DNA from: an uncultured Lachnospiraceae bacterium
Lineage (GTDB): Bacteria > Bacillota > Clostridia > Lachnospirales > Lachnospiraceae
Direction of reading: 5' to 3'
DNA length: 64,000 nt
Assembly: GCA_910579685.1 (NCBI GenBank)
Contig: CAJTVN010000017.1
Span: 35,677-99,676 of the forward strand
In this document: positions 49,247 through 57,731 of the stretch, in pieces
How the letters are laid out: each line of letters opens with the position of its first letter
Position numbering within the stretch: the first letter of the stretch is position 1
Made by a program: the position numbers and the translations under genes
The notes under the pieces: generated by a model
What the model was told of the DNA's origin: nothing
The model's database searches: none
Seen by the model: only the letters and a program-made list of their open reading frames with translations

Positions 49247-50416
49247 TCAGCTCCAGATCCGGTATCTTCCGCTGAGTGCCAGAAGCGCAAACAGATACAG
49301 GCAGTTGTCGTAATATCTCCTCGGTCCTTTGCGGAGCGGCTGGTTCCAGAACCATTCCACCCACCTTGCGGCCACGGCCCAGTCGCTGTCCTCATCCGCC
49401 AGATCTTGACAGGGTACTGTGAGCGCCCCCTGCGCCACGGTTGCCAGCAGACCCACGGGATGCAGAACCGTCTTATCCACCGGTGTCCCGTCCACCTCGA
49501 AGACACATCTTGCGGCCTCCAGATCCGTTCCCAGAAAGCGCATCATCCGAAGAGGCGCCCCGTAATGGCCCTCGTCAATTCCAAACCACTCGCAGTCCAG
49601 ACCGATATTAGCCGCCGTGCGGTAAGCATCGCTGTAAAACCGGTCGTGCTTATGCCCCCAGGGCATGACCTTGCGGACGGGACTTCCGTCAAATTCCCCG
49701 TATTCCGGATTCAGCCCCGTCACCGGATGACATGCCTTTGCCAGATACTTCCTGCTCTGCCCGGCAGCCCATTTCCAGAATTCCCGGTCCTCCTCATAAG
49801 CCCAGAGTGCGAACAGATCATAGAAATGGGGCAGATGATAGGAGGGATCCGTAAATTCACTCCCCGGAACGAACAGAATCTGTCCGTTCTCCCGATTCCA
49901 CATGGGCTCTCCGGCCCTTCCGTTCTCCCCCTTGTGAAGGCAGGCCCTCAGGATATCCTTCGCCTGTCTGGAATACTCGAAAATCCCCTCTCCGTCTCCC
50001 CATCTGTGGGAGGCGAAAAACAGAGCCATAGCAAAAAACTCTTCCCCGTCCGGTGCGGGCCCATGAGAATTCTTCTCCCCTGTCACCTTGCAGGACCAGG
50101 CAAAATAGCCCTCGTTTTCCCCTTCCTCCATCCACATATAGGTCTTTGCCCATTTCCAGATGCGGTCAAATTCGGCCTTCCAGTCAAGCTGAACACACAT
50201 CATCATGCCGTAGCTCATACCCTCTGTCCTGGCATCATTGTTTCCCGTATCCTCCAGGTACGCCATATCCGGACCGGCCTCATGGTAGATCCTCTCCTCC
50301 TCGCTGCCGTAAAAAAAGGTGTGTGCCGCATCCTGGATCTTCCTTTCAATCTCCTCCGGGGTCTTCCCCAGCTGCTCAAAAACATTGCGGTAGACCTTTG
50401 TTTCATATGCCCCCAT
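49247..50416 (-). CDS. GH8 reducing-end xylose-releasing exo-oligoxylanase
   Basis: A 389-residue cytoplasmic enzyme. The start at 50416 follows GAGGAGG by about 7 bases. The GH8 catalytic acid is the Glu in DARTEGMSYGMMMCVQ; the base region is HDRFYSDAYRTAANIGLD. The DPSYHLPHFYDLFALWAY block is characteristic of Rex enzymes rather than cellulases or endoxylanases. It trims xylose from the reducing end of imported xylo-oligosaccharides. With GH43 and GH127 nearby this indicates intracellular arabinoxylan breakdown, though no transporter or regulator is in the window. Confidence 0.92.
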   Translation of the reverse strand: MGAYETKVYRNVFEQLGKTPEEIERKIQDAAHTFFYGSEEERIYHEAGPDMAYLEDTGNNDARTEGMSYGMMMCVQLDWKAEFDRIWKWAKTYMWMEEGENEGYFAWSCKVTGEKNSHGPAPDGEEFFAMALFFASHRWGDGEGIFEYSRQAKDILRACLHKGENGRAGEPMWNRENGQILFVPGSEFTDPSYHLPHFYDLFALWAYEEDREFWKWAAGQSRKYLAKACHPVTGLNPEYGEFDGSPVRKVMPWGHKHDRFYSDAYRTAANIGLDCEWFGIDEGHYGAPLRMMRFLGTDLEAARCVFEVDGTPVDKTVLHPVGLLATVAQGALTVPCQDLADEDSDWAVAARWVEWFWNQPLRKGPRRYYDNCLYLFALLALSGRYRIWS

Positions 50417-50441
50417 TGTGATACCTCCTCTTCTCGAATCA

Positions 50442-50486
50442 ATAATAAAAGGAAACGGCAAATACATCGTCGTTTCCTTTTATTAT
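50442..50486. terminator. Perfect 16-bp inverted repeat, terminator of the sigma/anti-sigma operon overlapping the GH8 promoter
   Basis: Arms ATAATAAAAGGAAACG (50442-50457) and its complement (50471-50486) flank a 13-base loop. Read on the minus strand it is a stem with CGTTTCC followed by TTTTATTATT, a good terminator after the anti-sigma gene. The upstream arm overlaps the GH8 -10 box, so an operator role is possible as well. Confidence 0.65.
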
Positions 50487-50510
50487 AATCGTATCGGGCA
50501 TATGAATCAA
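50482..50510 (-). promoter_or_regulatory. Promoter of the GH8 gene
   Basis: The minus strand reads TTGATT (50505-50510), 17 bases, TATAAT (50482-50487), placing the start near 50475, inside the inverted repeat. Confidence 0.7.
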
Positions 50511-50528
50511 TCCCAATCAGCCTGTCTG

Positions 50529-51740
50529 TCACTCAAAAGATACCTCTGTGCCAAACACCGCCGTCTCCCACAGCTTTTCCGTGTCCCCCTTGTATTCCAT
50601 AAAATCGCTCTCCGTGCACACGCCTATGCTTACCTTGCTCACATCCTTCCGGTACACATTGTAGGTCTGCGCCTTTCCTCCTCTGGATTCCAGACGTTCT
50701 CCTGAGGCGTCTGTCATAAACACGACATAATCCCAGGCGTTTTTTCCCTCCGGAACGATAATCTGCGCTTCCATCTCGTAAGGGGTCTTCCTCACCTGTC
50801 CGATCCCGACTCCCTCCGCATTTGTCTCATCCACGTTCCGGATCTCCATGCCCGAAGTATCCGTATTCACATCAATGGAGAATTTCCACTCACCGCCAAT
50901 CTCTTCCATGGTGTCTTCAAAGGAAACCCATTCTCCCTCTTCATCCCGCACCACATTGGCGATTCCCGGTATATACAGCTTGGTGATTACAAGCTCATAG
51001 GAAAAATGACCGGGGGCGGCGGAAATTTTGATCACCTCTCCCGCCTCATTCAGGGCCGCCATGTCAGTGAGGGCAATCCGTATGATCCCCGCAAAGGTAT
51101 GATTGTCCACAAAGTTTCCCTCTATCAGATAAGGCGCTTCCACGCCGCAGGCGGGATCAAAGGTTACCCTTCCGAAGCCGCCTTCCGTAAAGTCGGCCAA
51201 TGCGGCGGACTCCATCTGGATTACGCTGTAGCCAAGATCCGTGTCCTTTGCGGCCTCCATAAAGGCTTCCGGGAAACCGTTCTCCATCTCGATATTTATC
51301 CCCAGGTACAGCGCAGCGCCATCCGAATAATATTCCGAGATTGTAATGGCGGTCCCGTTTGAGGTAACTGCATAAGGGCTGTCAGCAGTCTCTTCCCCCT
51401 CCGCGGCAGGCTCCGCCAGCTGCTCGGCATGGCTGCTGTAATCCCCCGGATAGCTCACCTTCTCTTCCTCCACCTGAAAGATCCTTCCGATGATCGGTAT
51501 CTTTGCCGCCAGAACCGGATTTGCTGCCAGACCTCCGACACCAAGAAGTATTGCGGACGCTATGCCAATGCCCGCCAGCTCCATCTTCCTCCATATCTTT
51601 TTGCTTCCCTGTCTCTCTAATCCCTCATGATTTCTTATCATCTCATACGCCTCCTCGATTTTGCGTTCCACCGCTTCCGACTCCTCCACATTCTGTCCCA
51701 GAATCCGTGTCAGCTCCTGCTCTGAATATTTGTTTCTCAT
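50529..51740 (-). CDS. DUF4179 anti-sigma factor-like membrane protein
   Basis: A 403-residue single-pass protein. The cytoplasmic N-terminus (about 1-50; MRNKYSEQELTRILGQNVEE) is the probable sigma-binding part. One membrane helix lies at about 55-75 (MELAGIGIASAILLGVGGLA). The extracytoplasmic part begins with the DUF4179 pattern (NPVLAAKIPIIGRIFQ) and continues as a beta-rich domain. The Met at 51740 follows AAAGGAA and is preferred over an upstream Met. It is the second gene of an ECF sigma operon and presumably holds that sigma factor until an envelope signal arrives. The signal is unknown. Confidence 0.86.
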   Translation of the reverse strand: MRNKYSEQELTRILGQNVEESEAVERKIEEAYEMIRNHEGLERQGSKKIWRKMELAGIGIASAILLGVGGLAANPVLAAKIPIIGRIFQVEEEKVSYPGDYSSHAEQLAEPAAEGEETADSPYAVTSNGTAITISEYYSDGAALYLGINIEMENGFPEAFMEAAKDTDLGYSVIQMESAALADFTEGGFGRVTFDPACGVEAPYLIEGNFVDNHTFAGIIRIALTDMAALNEAGEVIKISAAPGHFSYELVITKLYIPGIANVVRDEEGEWVSFEDTMEEIGGEWKFSIDVNTDTSGMEIRNVDETNAEGVGIGQVRKTPYEMEAQIIVPEGKNAWDYVVFMTDASGERLESRGGKAQTYNVYRKDVSKVSIGVCTESDFMEYKGDTEKLWETAVFGTEVSFE

Positions 51741-51801
51741 ATGACCATTCCTTTCTGAATCAATCATTTACAGTAAACGGCATTAGAAATTGTTATGTCA
51801 T

Positions 51802-52293
51802 TTACCATAGCTCCGCCCGAAGCTGCTCCTTCCCCCTGTGCAGTCTGCTTTTTACCGTGCTCTCCTTCATATTCAGGATCACTCCGATCTCCCTTGTGGT
51901 AAACTGTTCCCCATAATACAGCTGAAAGATCACCCGGCTCTCGGATGGAAGATGGTTAAGGAGTTCCCTGAACTCAACATTGGCATTTCCCGTCTCCATG
52001 CTCTCTATCTCCGGTATTTCATCCGTGGAACAATTCTTCTTATTATAATTAAAGATCCGACTGCAGTTATTGATCAGTATTCTGATCAGCCATGTCCTGA
52101 AAAGCTCCGCCTTTTTCAGATCCCTGATATGTTCGTAGGCATCCAGTATCGTCTCCTGTATGGCATCCGCAATATCCTCCTGATTCTGAAAGAAACCGCA
52201 GGCTACCCGGTAAAGGGCCTGCCTGTTCTCCTCCATCAGAGAGATGAAAGCGTCGGCATCGCCGCACTGTGCCCGTCTCACAAGCATCTTCAT
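51802..52293 (-). CDS. ECF-type RNA polymerase sigma factor
   Basis: A 163-residue sigma factor with regions 2 and 4 only. Region 2 includes YRVACGFFQNQEDIADAIQE and FRTWLIRILINNCSRIFNYN. Region 4 includes SRVIFQLYYGEQFTTREIGV and MKESTVKSRLHRGKEQL. The start at 52293 has GGAGG 7 bases upstream. It is encoded 61 bases ahead of the DUF4179 anti-sigma gene, the usual arrangement. It probably transcribes its own operon; I could not identify a convincing recognition motif upstream. Confidence 0.92.
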   Translation of the reverse strand: MKMLVRRAQCGDADAFISLMEENRQALYRVACGFFQNQEDIADAIQETILDAYEHIRDLKKAELFRTWLIRILINNCSRIFNYNKKNCSTDEIPEIESMETGNANVEFRELLNHLPSESRVIFQLYYGEQFTTREIGVILNMKESTVKSRLHRGKEQLRAELW

Positions 52294-52470
52294 TTCCCAT
52301 CCTCCGTATTTACCTTTTAAACCACATCCCAATCCGGACGATCCGTTTGAGATATCATCCCGGGCATATCATTCCGCCGGCTCCCGGTCTTATCCATTAG
52401 ATTCCCCGGAGAGCCGTTTCGATGCAAAAAATTTTTTATTTACAATTTTTCCAAAATTCCCCTCTCTGTC

Positions 52471-52499
52471 TTGATTGTAAACCAAAAAGGCAGTACTAT
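52471..52499 (+). promoter_or_regulatory. Promoter of the hemerythrin-chemoreceptor operon
   Basis: TTGATT (52471-52476), 17 bases, TACTAT (52494-52499), about 50 bases before the hemerythrin start. Confidence 0.6.
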
Positions 52500-52551
52500 A
52501 AAGAGGAGTAAAATTTAAGCCTGCAAAGACAGGCTGGAACGGAGGACCATT

Positions 52552-52953
52552 ATGTATGAGATGAAACCGGAGTATTATACGGGGGTAGACTTTGTGGACA
52601 AGGAGCATGAGAAATTGTTTGATCTGGCAAATGAAGCATATGATTTGCTGTTTGACAGTTTCCTGCAGGACAAAACGGACCGCATCATACATCTTATTTC
52701 TGAATTGATCGATTACACCAGAACACATTTTTCCCACGAGGAGGCCTACCAGGAGCAGATCGGATATGCGCGCAGATCCGCACACGCCGTTTTGCACCGC
52801 CAGTTTGAGGATAAGCTGGCACAGTTTGACTTAAGCTCCCTGTCGGACGATTTCGAAGAGCAGAATAAGGCCGTGGAAGAGCTTCTGGATTTTCTCGTCA
52901 GCTGGCTGACCGATCATATCATGAAGGTTGACATGTTATACGTACAAAAATAA
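52552..52953 (+). CDS. Bacteriohemerythrin
   Basis: A 133-residue cytoplasmic di-iron protein. All expected ligands are visible: His19 (KEHEKLF), His59 and Glu63 (THFSHEE), His78 and His82 (HAVLHRQF), His122 and Asp127 (DHIMKVD). Such proteins bind oxygen or nitric oxide and may deliver, store or sense it. It is 40 bases upstream of a chemoreceptor gene, so I infer a shared role in oxygen or NO response in this anaerobe. The start ATG follows GGAGG at a good distance. Confidence 0.93.
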   Translation: MYEMKPEYYTGVDFVDKEHEKLFDLANEAYDLLFDSFLQDKTDRIIHLISELIDYTRTHFSHEEAYQEQIGYARRSAHAVLHRQFEDKLAQFDLSSLSDDFEEQNKAVEELLDFLVSWLTDHIMKVDMLYVQK

Positions 52954-52993
52954 TTCATAATCACAGGAAACCAAACGAGGGGGCATCATCAAG

Positions 52994-54967
52994 ATGAAAA
53001 GCATTCGTACCAAAATAACCATGTGTCTGATCCTGACTGTCTTGATAGCGCTTGTGGCATCAGGAATATCCAGCATCATACCTAACTATCACAGCACCAT
53101 CTCCACTGTAGACCACATGATGAGTGAGACCGCCGTTCTGGCCGCGGAGCGCATGGAGCAGGAGCTGACCGCTTACAAAAACGTGGCTATGGACACAGGC
53201 TGCATCCCGCAGCTGACCGATCCGTCCGTAGCGCTTGACGAGAAGCGTTCCGTTATCGACGAGCGCTGTGCCATGCACAATTTTCAGAGGGGAAATATTA
53301 TTGGTCTTGACGGCATCAGCATTTTTGACGGAAAGGATTATTCGGACCGTGAATATGTGAAGCAGGCCATGCAGGGCAATGTCTATGTATCGGAGCCTCT
53401 GATCAGCAAGATTACCGGAGAGCTGTCCATTATGGTTGCGGCTCCTCTTTATGAAAACGGAATCCACGGTTCCTCCATTGCGGGTGTTGTGTATTTTGTC
53501 CCTCAGGAGACTTTCCTGAACGATATCGTCTCCTCCATTCAGGTGGGCGAAAACAGCAGGGCCTACATGATCAATAAGTCCGGCGACACGATTGCCGACA
53601 TCACCCTTGAGACGATCACGGTTCAGAACATTGAGACCGAGTCCCAAAGCGATCCTTCCTTAAAGGATCTGGCGGCAATCCACAGCGCAATGCGCCAGGG
53701 AGAAAACGGGTTTGGAAGCTACAAAGGCGAAGAGCGAAATATGTTTGTGGCCTATGCGCCGGTGAGGGATACGGACGGTTGGAGCATAGCCGTTACCGCA
53801 CCCCAGCTGAATTATCTGTCCACTACATATTTCGGCATGGCGATTAATATAGGTGTGATCCTTCTCTCCATACTTATCTCCATAGTCATAGCCCTGATAC
53901 TTGCCGGAAGCATCAGCAAGCCCATGAAGGCCTGTGCGCAGAGAATGAAGCTGCTGGTGGAGGGCGATCTCGAGACACCCATGCCGAAGGTCACAAGCAG
54001 GGATGAGACCGGCATGCTGGTAAGATCCACCTCCTCCCTGGTAGAGAGCCTGAGCGGCATTATCCATGATATCAGCTATCTGCTGAACGAGCTGGCAAGC
54101 CAGAATCTGAATGTACACACCCAGCACGAGGATGCCTATGTGGGGGATTTCCACAGCATCCTGCTCTCCATGCGTCATATGAAGACGGAGCTGAGTGATA
54201 TCATCCTGCAGGTCAACCGCTCCGCTGACCAGGTGGCCTCGGCCAGCAGCCAGCTGTCTGAAAGCGCCCAGACACTCAGTCAGGGAACCGTGGAGCAGGC
54301 CAGCTCCGTGGAGGAACTGGCGGCACGGATCAACACTATTTCCGATCAGGTAAAGGATACCGCAAGCGGAGCTTTAGAGCTCCGGGGCCAGACTCATCAC
54401 ACCGGAGAGGAGGTTTCCCTGTGCAATCAGCAGATGCAGAACCTCATGGATGCCATGGACAAAATCCAGACCAGCTCTCGCGAGATTGAAAAGATATTAA
54501 AGACCATAGACGACATCGCATTCCAGACCAATATCCTGTCCCTGAATGCAGCTGTGGAAGCGGCAAGGGCGGGCGAGGCCGGAAAAGGGTTTGCCGTTGT
54601 GGCCGAGGAGGTCCGCAGCCTGGCCGCAAAATCCTCGGAAGCCGCAAAGAATACTTCCGCTCTTATTGATCGCTCCACGGATGCGGTGAATACGGGCACC
54701 GAGATCGCAAGACATACGGCACAGATCCTTGAGCAGGTTGTGGGAAGCATCCAGTCCGTAGTTGACTCCATCGACAATATCGCCACCGTCTCCACAGACC
54801 AGTCAGAGGCGGTCTGGCAGGTTTCCGAGGGAATCAACCAGATTTCCGTAGTGGTGCAGAGCAACAGCGCAACGGCTCAGGAGGGCGCTTCCGCCAGCGA
54901 ACAGCTTTCTGCTGAGGCTGCCGAGCTGAAGCATCTGGTGGATCAGTTCCAGCTTGCCGAAAACTGA
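52994..54967 (+). CDS. Methyl-accepting chemotaxis protein with dCache-type sensor
   Basis: A 657-residue transmembrane receptor. Helix 1 lies at about 10-30, an extracellular dCache-like sensor at about 35-275 (SDREYVKQAMQGNVYVSEPL, TGELSIMVAAPLY), and helix 2 at about 280-305. A HAMP domain follows (GSISKPMKACAQRMKLLVEG), then the signalling domain with the hairpin tip IDDIAFQTNILSLNAAVEAA...FAVVAEEVRSLAAKSSEAA. That core is intact. GAGGGGG is the RBS. No che or flagellar genes are in the window. It may serve motility elsewhere, or sense the same condition as the preceding hemerythrin. Confidence 0.95.
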   Translation: MKSIRTKITMCLILTVLIALVASGISSIIPNYHSTISTVDHMMSETAVLAAERMEQELTAYKNVAMDTGCIPQLTDPSVALDEKRSVIDERCAMHNFQRGNIIGLDGISIFDGKDYSDREYVKQAMQGNVYVSEPLISKITGELSIMVAAPLYENGIHGSSIAGVVYFVPQETFLNDIVSSIQVGENSRAYMINKSGDTIADITLETITVQNIETESQSDPSLKDLAAIHSAMRQGENGFGSYKGEERNMFVAYAPVRDTDGWSIAVTAPQLNYLSTTYFGMAINIGVILLSILISIVIALILAGSISKPMKACAQRMKLLVEGDLETPMPKVTSRDETGMLVRSTSSLVESLSGIIHDISYLLNELASQNLNVHTQHEDAYVGDFHSILLSMRHMKTELSDIILQVNRSADQVASASSQLSESAQTLSQGTVEQASSVEELAARINTISDQVKDTASGALELRGQTHHTGEEVSLCNQQMQNLMDAMDKIQTSSREIEKILKTIDDIAFQTNILSLNAAVEAARAGEAGKGFAVVAEEVRSLAAKSSEAAKNTSALIDRSTDAVNTGTEIARHTAQILEQVVGSIQSVVDSIDNIATVSTDQSEAVWQVSEGINQISVVVQSNSATAQEGASASEQLSAEAAELKHLVDQFQLAEN

Positions 54968-54983
54968 ATTTTCCCTATACACA

Positions 54984-55024
54984 AAATCTGCGGGGGTTAA
55001 ACCTCCCGCAGATTTCCTTTTTTG
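54984..55024. terminator. Bidirectional terminator between chemoreceptor and lipoprotein genes
   Basis: AAATCTGCGGG (54984-54994) pairs with CCCGCAGATTT (55005-55015), followed by CCTTTTTT on the plus strand. The stem includes the last codons of the convergent lipoprotein gene. Confidence 0.9.
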
Positions 55025-55425
55025 TCTATTTTCCAGCGCATCCCAAAGCCTCCCGGCTGCTCAGCGCTGATCACATACAGATTACCCACCCTGTCCACTC
55101 TCAGATCCTGTATATAAGATACCTTTTCCGGAAGCGAAACCTGTCTCTCAATTTTGCCGCTCTGCCTGCTGAACAGGGCGATCGTATAGGTATCATCCTC
55201 CTGGTAACAGCCATATACCATCTCCTTAGTCACAGCCGCTAACGCATACTCTTTCTCTGTCAGCCCGCACGCTTCCTGCACAGAGTATCTCCATTTTTCT
55301 TTTTCATCCTCCCGCTCTTTTCCGGCTCCTTCTTTGCTGCAGCATCCTGTGAGCAGGACTGCCGCAAGGACCGCCAGTATCCATATCCGCCCATTTGCCG
55401 TTGAAGTGTCACGCCGTATCCTCAT
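54997..55425 (-). CDS. Small putative lipoprotein
   Basis: About 142 residues, starting MRIRRDTSTANGRI (Met at 55425; the Met at 55434 is too close to the GGGG RBS). The lipobox LAAVLLTGC at about residues 20-29 suggests lipid attachment. The mature part has alternating strands (YTIALFSRQSGKIERQVSLP, RVDRVGNLYVISA), resembling one or two propeller blades rather than a complete domain. No family recognised. It is convergent with the chemoreceptor and downstream of the histidine kinase gene. Confidence 0.7.
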   Translation of the reverse strand: MRIRRDTSTANGRIWILAVLAAVLLTGCCSKEGAGKEREDEKEKWRYSVQEACGLTEKEYALAAVTKEMVYGCYQEDDTYTIALFSRQSGKIERQVSLPEKVSYIQDLRVDRVGNLYVISAEQPGGFGMRWKIDKKGNLREV

Positions 55426-55531
55426 CCAAACCATGTCCCCTTTCTTTTATCAGACACAGCTTATCACAAAAAAGTGTTTTCTGCGCATTTGTGCCAAAAC
55501 TGGGCAGTATTAATGTAAAAAACAGACCTTC

Positions 55532-56839
55532 TCAAAGATAGAGCATCAGCTTCACACAAAACAGATTCTCCTTCACAAAAACCTCCATAATCCCGTTGTG
55601 TTTTTCCACAATCTTCTTTACGCTGTGAAGTCCAATCCCATGATCCCCCTTGCCCTTTCTGGTTGAGGCAACATCCTTTTTCCGCACAAGCCCGTCCTGG
55701 CAAAAACTGTTCTCCACCTCCACCAAAAGGACGCCCCGCTTCATATGCACCCTCACGTTCAGCAGCTTTTCCCTGCTTTCCTTTGCCGCCCGGATGGCAT
55801 TTTCCAGAAGGTTTCCCATGATAATGTTGATATCAAAGGAATGCTCGATTCCCTTTGGCAGGATTATTTTTACATGAACCGTCTCTAACTGCCCTCTTGC
55901 CCTGTTCAGCATATAATTCAGCACACTGTCAATCTCCAGATTTCCCGATGCCGCAATCTCGTCCGGATTCTCGATAAACTCCTCCATGCTGTCGATATAT
56001 TCCTGTATCTTACCGGCATGGCTCTGACCTGCCAGGATTTTCAGCTCATTCATATGATGCTTCATATCGTGTTTTAAAGTCCGGACTTTATCCTCGTTCT
56101 GCAGAATAATATCGATCTGATTGGAATAAATCTGCACCTTCTGGCGCAGCATCTCGTTCTCAAACCGCTGGGAAACGGACCGCAGAAGGAGATTGTAGAG
56201 GTACAGCACCAGAAAGTTCACAGCCAGAAATCCCACGCTGACGATCACAACGATTGCCCTGATGTCGTTTCTCACGCTCATAAACAATGCGGCGCAGACC
56301 GTCACAATGCTGCAAAGAGGGACCAGAATCAGCTGCAGATTCTGAACCGCTTCCACGTTCTTTCTGTAATTTATAATCTTTTCCAGAAGAAGCCCGCATA
56401 TAAAAATCAGAAAAACCGTCACCGCCCCGCTGATAAACCCGATCTCCATCGTATCTCCCGGAACATAATCCGTGAGCAGAAAATAGGAAGTGGTATCACA
56501 GACCATATGGATCAGATAGATTCCAAAAGCCGCAAAGAAAACGGTTTTTAAATTTCTGGTATACATGAGAACCAAAAGCCCGATCCCCACGATATTCACG
56601 GTAACATTGATCCATACCTTTTGCAGCCAAAGGCTCAGACCCGTGTTTATCACAAAAAGAAGCCAGTAGGCAAGCGCCTCTCTTTCCCTGCCCGGCAAAG
56701 GACGCCCGGCAGACTCCTCATCTCCCACGAAGATCCGTATGTATTTGCGAAGCAGATAAATACGGAAAAGATTGGACAGCGAATAAAGAAAAATATCCAT
56801 AGCCGTGTTTATTACAGGTTCCGTCATGTCCGTCCTCAC
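55532..56839 (-). CDS. AgrC-like sensor histidine kinase (GHKL ATPase)
   Basis: A 435-residue membrane kinase. About six hydrophobic helices fill residues 1-220. A cytoplasmic dimerisation segment follows with the phospho-acceptor His in LKHDMKHHMNELKIL, then a GHKL ATPase with the N box MGNLLENAIRAAKES and the G box GKGDHGIGLHSVKKIVEKH. This is the HPK10/AgrC architecture, typical of peptide or small-ligand sensing. It overlaps the response-regulator gene by four bases. No agrB/agrD-type peptide genes are adjacent, so the signal is open. By position it controls the divergent exosortase operon. Confidence 0.92.
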   Translation of the reverse strand: MRTDMTEPVINTAMDIFLYSLSNLFRIYLLRKYIRIFVGDEESAGRPLPGREREALAYWLLFVINTGLSLWLQKVWINVTVNIVGIGLLVLMYTRNLKTVFFAAFGIYLIHMVCDTTSYFLLTDYVPGDTMEIGFISGAVTVFLIFICGLLLEKIINYRKNVEAVQNLQLILVPLCSIVTVCAALFMSVRNDIRAIVVIVSVGFLAVNFLVLYLYNLLLRSVSQRFENEMLRQKVQIYSNQIDIILQNEDKVRTLKHDMKHHMNELKILAGQSHAGKIQEYIDSMEEFIENPDEIAASGNLEIDSVLNYMLNRARGQLETVHVKIILPKGIEHSFDINIIMGNLLENAIRAAKESREKLLNVRVHMKRGVLLVEVENSFCQDGLVRKKDVASTRKGKGDHGIGLHSVKKIVEKHNGIMEVFVKENLFCVKLMLYL

Positions 56840-57543
56840 GCCCCCTCGATCAGAATTTTCTCGCGCACCAGCTTCCGGTTCGCCTTGCTGACGGCAAGCT
56901 GCGTGCCGTCCGTAAGCTCAATGCTCTCATACGTATACCGGAGAATGTATTCCCGGTTCACCGTATAGGATTTGTGGATCGAAACAAACTCCGGCGGCAG
57001 GCCTTTTGTCACGTCCCTGAGCTTTCCGTAAAATTCCTTCTCCCCTCTTGGTGTGATAATCCGGATCTTTCTCCCCTCGCTGACAAAGTACATGATCTCG
57101 CCAAACGGCAGATAATAATAATCCCTTCCGCACTGAAATTCAAACTTGTCCACATTTTTTCCCAGGATCTTCATGGCAAGGCAGAGCGCCTCATTCACCC
57201 TTTCACGGCCGATCGGTTTGACCAGAAAATCCATGGGCTGCGTCCGAAAGAGCTCCTGCGCATAAGAGGATTTGCCGGATATGTAGATAATCTGCATGCT
57301 CCGCTCTTCCAGCCGGTTTCGGATAAAATCTCCCGCCTCGATCCCGGAAAGAGCCTCCAGCTCGATATCCAGAAACAGAATGTCAATGTGTCCTCCCTGC
57401 TTCAGATAATCGCACAGGCTCTCCCCGCTGTACCAGACCTTGACCTCTGTAAGGATGCCCTTTTCCTCCGTATACTCTAAAATCATCTCCTCCAGGGAAG
57501 AACAGGTATTTTTGCCGTCGTCACAGATCCCTATATGATACAT
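56836..57543 (-). CDS. LytTR-family response regulator
   Basis: A 235-residue regulator. The receiver domain (1-120) has the acidic pair in GICDDGK, the phospho-acceptor Asp in ILFLDIELEALSG and the Lys in FLVKPIG. The LytTR DNA-binding domain (about 130-230) shows YLPFGEIMYFVSEGRKIRII and SIHKSYTVNREYILRY. It is co-transcribed with the kinase. LytTR proteins bind direct repeats on one DNA face; four such repeats with an 11-bp period lie 90-130 bases upstream of its start, in front of the divergent VIT-vWA gene. Confidence 0.93.
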   Translation of the reverse strand: MYHIGICDDGKNTCSSLEEMILEYTEEKGILTEVKVWYSGESLCDYLKQGGHIDILFLDIELEALSGIEAGDFIRNRLEERSMQIIYISGKSSYAQELFRTQPMDFLVKPIGRERVNEALCLAMKILGKNVDKFEFQCGRDYYYLPFGEIMYFVSEGRKIRIITPRGEKEFYGKLRDVTKGLPPEFVSIHKSYTVNREYILRYTYESIELTDGTQLAVSKANRKLVREKILIEGA

Positions 57544-57630
57544 TCTTCCTTACCCTTTCTTATAATTTCTACGCTATCGTACTACATGACCGCCATAAAA
57601 TCAATGCGCCCCCGCCGTCCCTTTAAAAAT

Positions 57631-57668
57631 GATGCAAAAATGATACAACTTTGATGCTGTTTTGATGC
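57631..57668 (+). promoter_or_regulatory. Four direct repeats at 11-bp period, candidate LytTR binding array
   Basis: GATGC, GATAC, GATGC and GATGC start at 57631, 57642, 57653 and 57664, each exactly 11 bp apart and preceded by A/T-rich bases. LytTR regulators usually bind two repeats about 21-22 bp apart; this array provides two such pairs. It lies 64-101 bases upstream of the VIT-vWA start codon, whose promoter lacks a good -35 box, as expected for activation. Confidence 0.65.
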
Positions 57669-57731
57669 TTTGCCATTGTACATTGAAGGAAAGCAACACG
57701 ACAATCATTCAAAAGTAAAAGAGGTATTGAG

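Noticed and set aside
52426..52437. AAAAAATTTTTT palindrome before the hemerythrin operon
   Set aside because: Simple A/T tract in a divergent promoter region; no gene-specific meaning can be supported.
55435..55531. Pheromone peptide (AgrD-like) gene near the histidine kinase
   Set aside because: No short frame with an RBS and a cysteine-containing core was found in this gap or between the regulator and the VIT-vWA gene.
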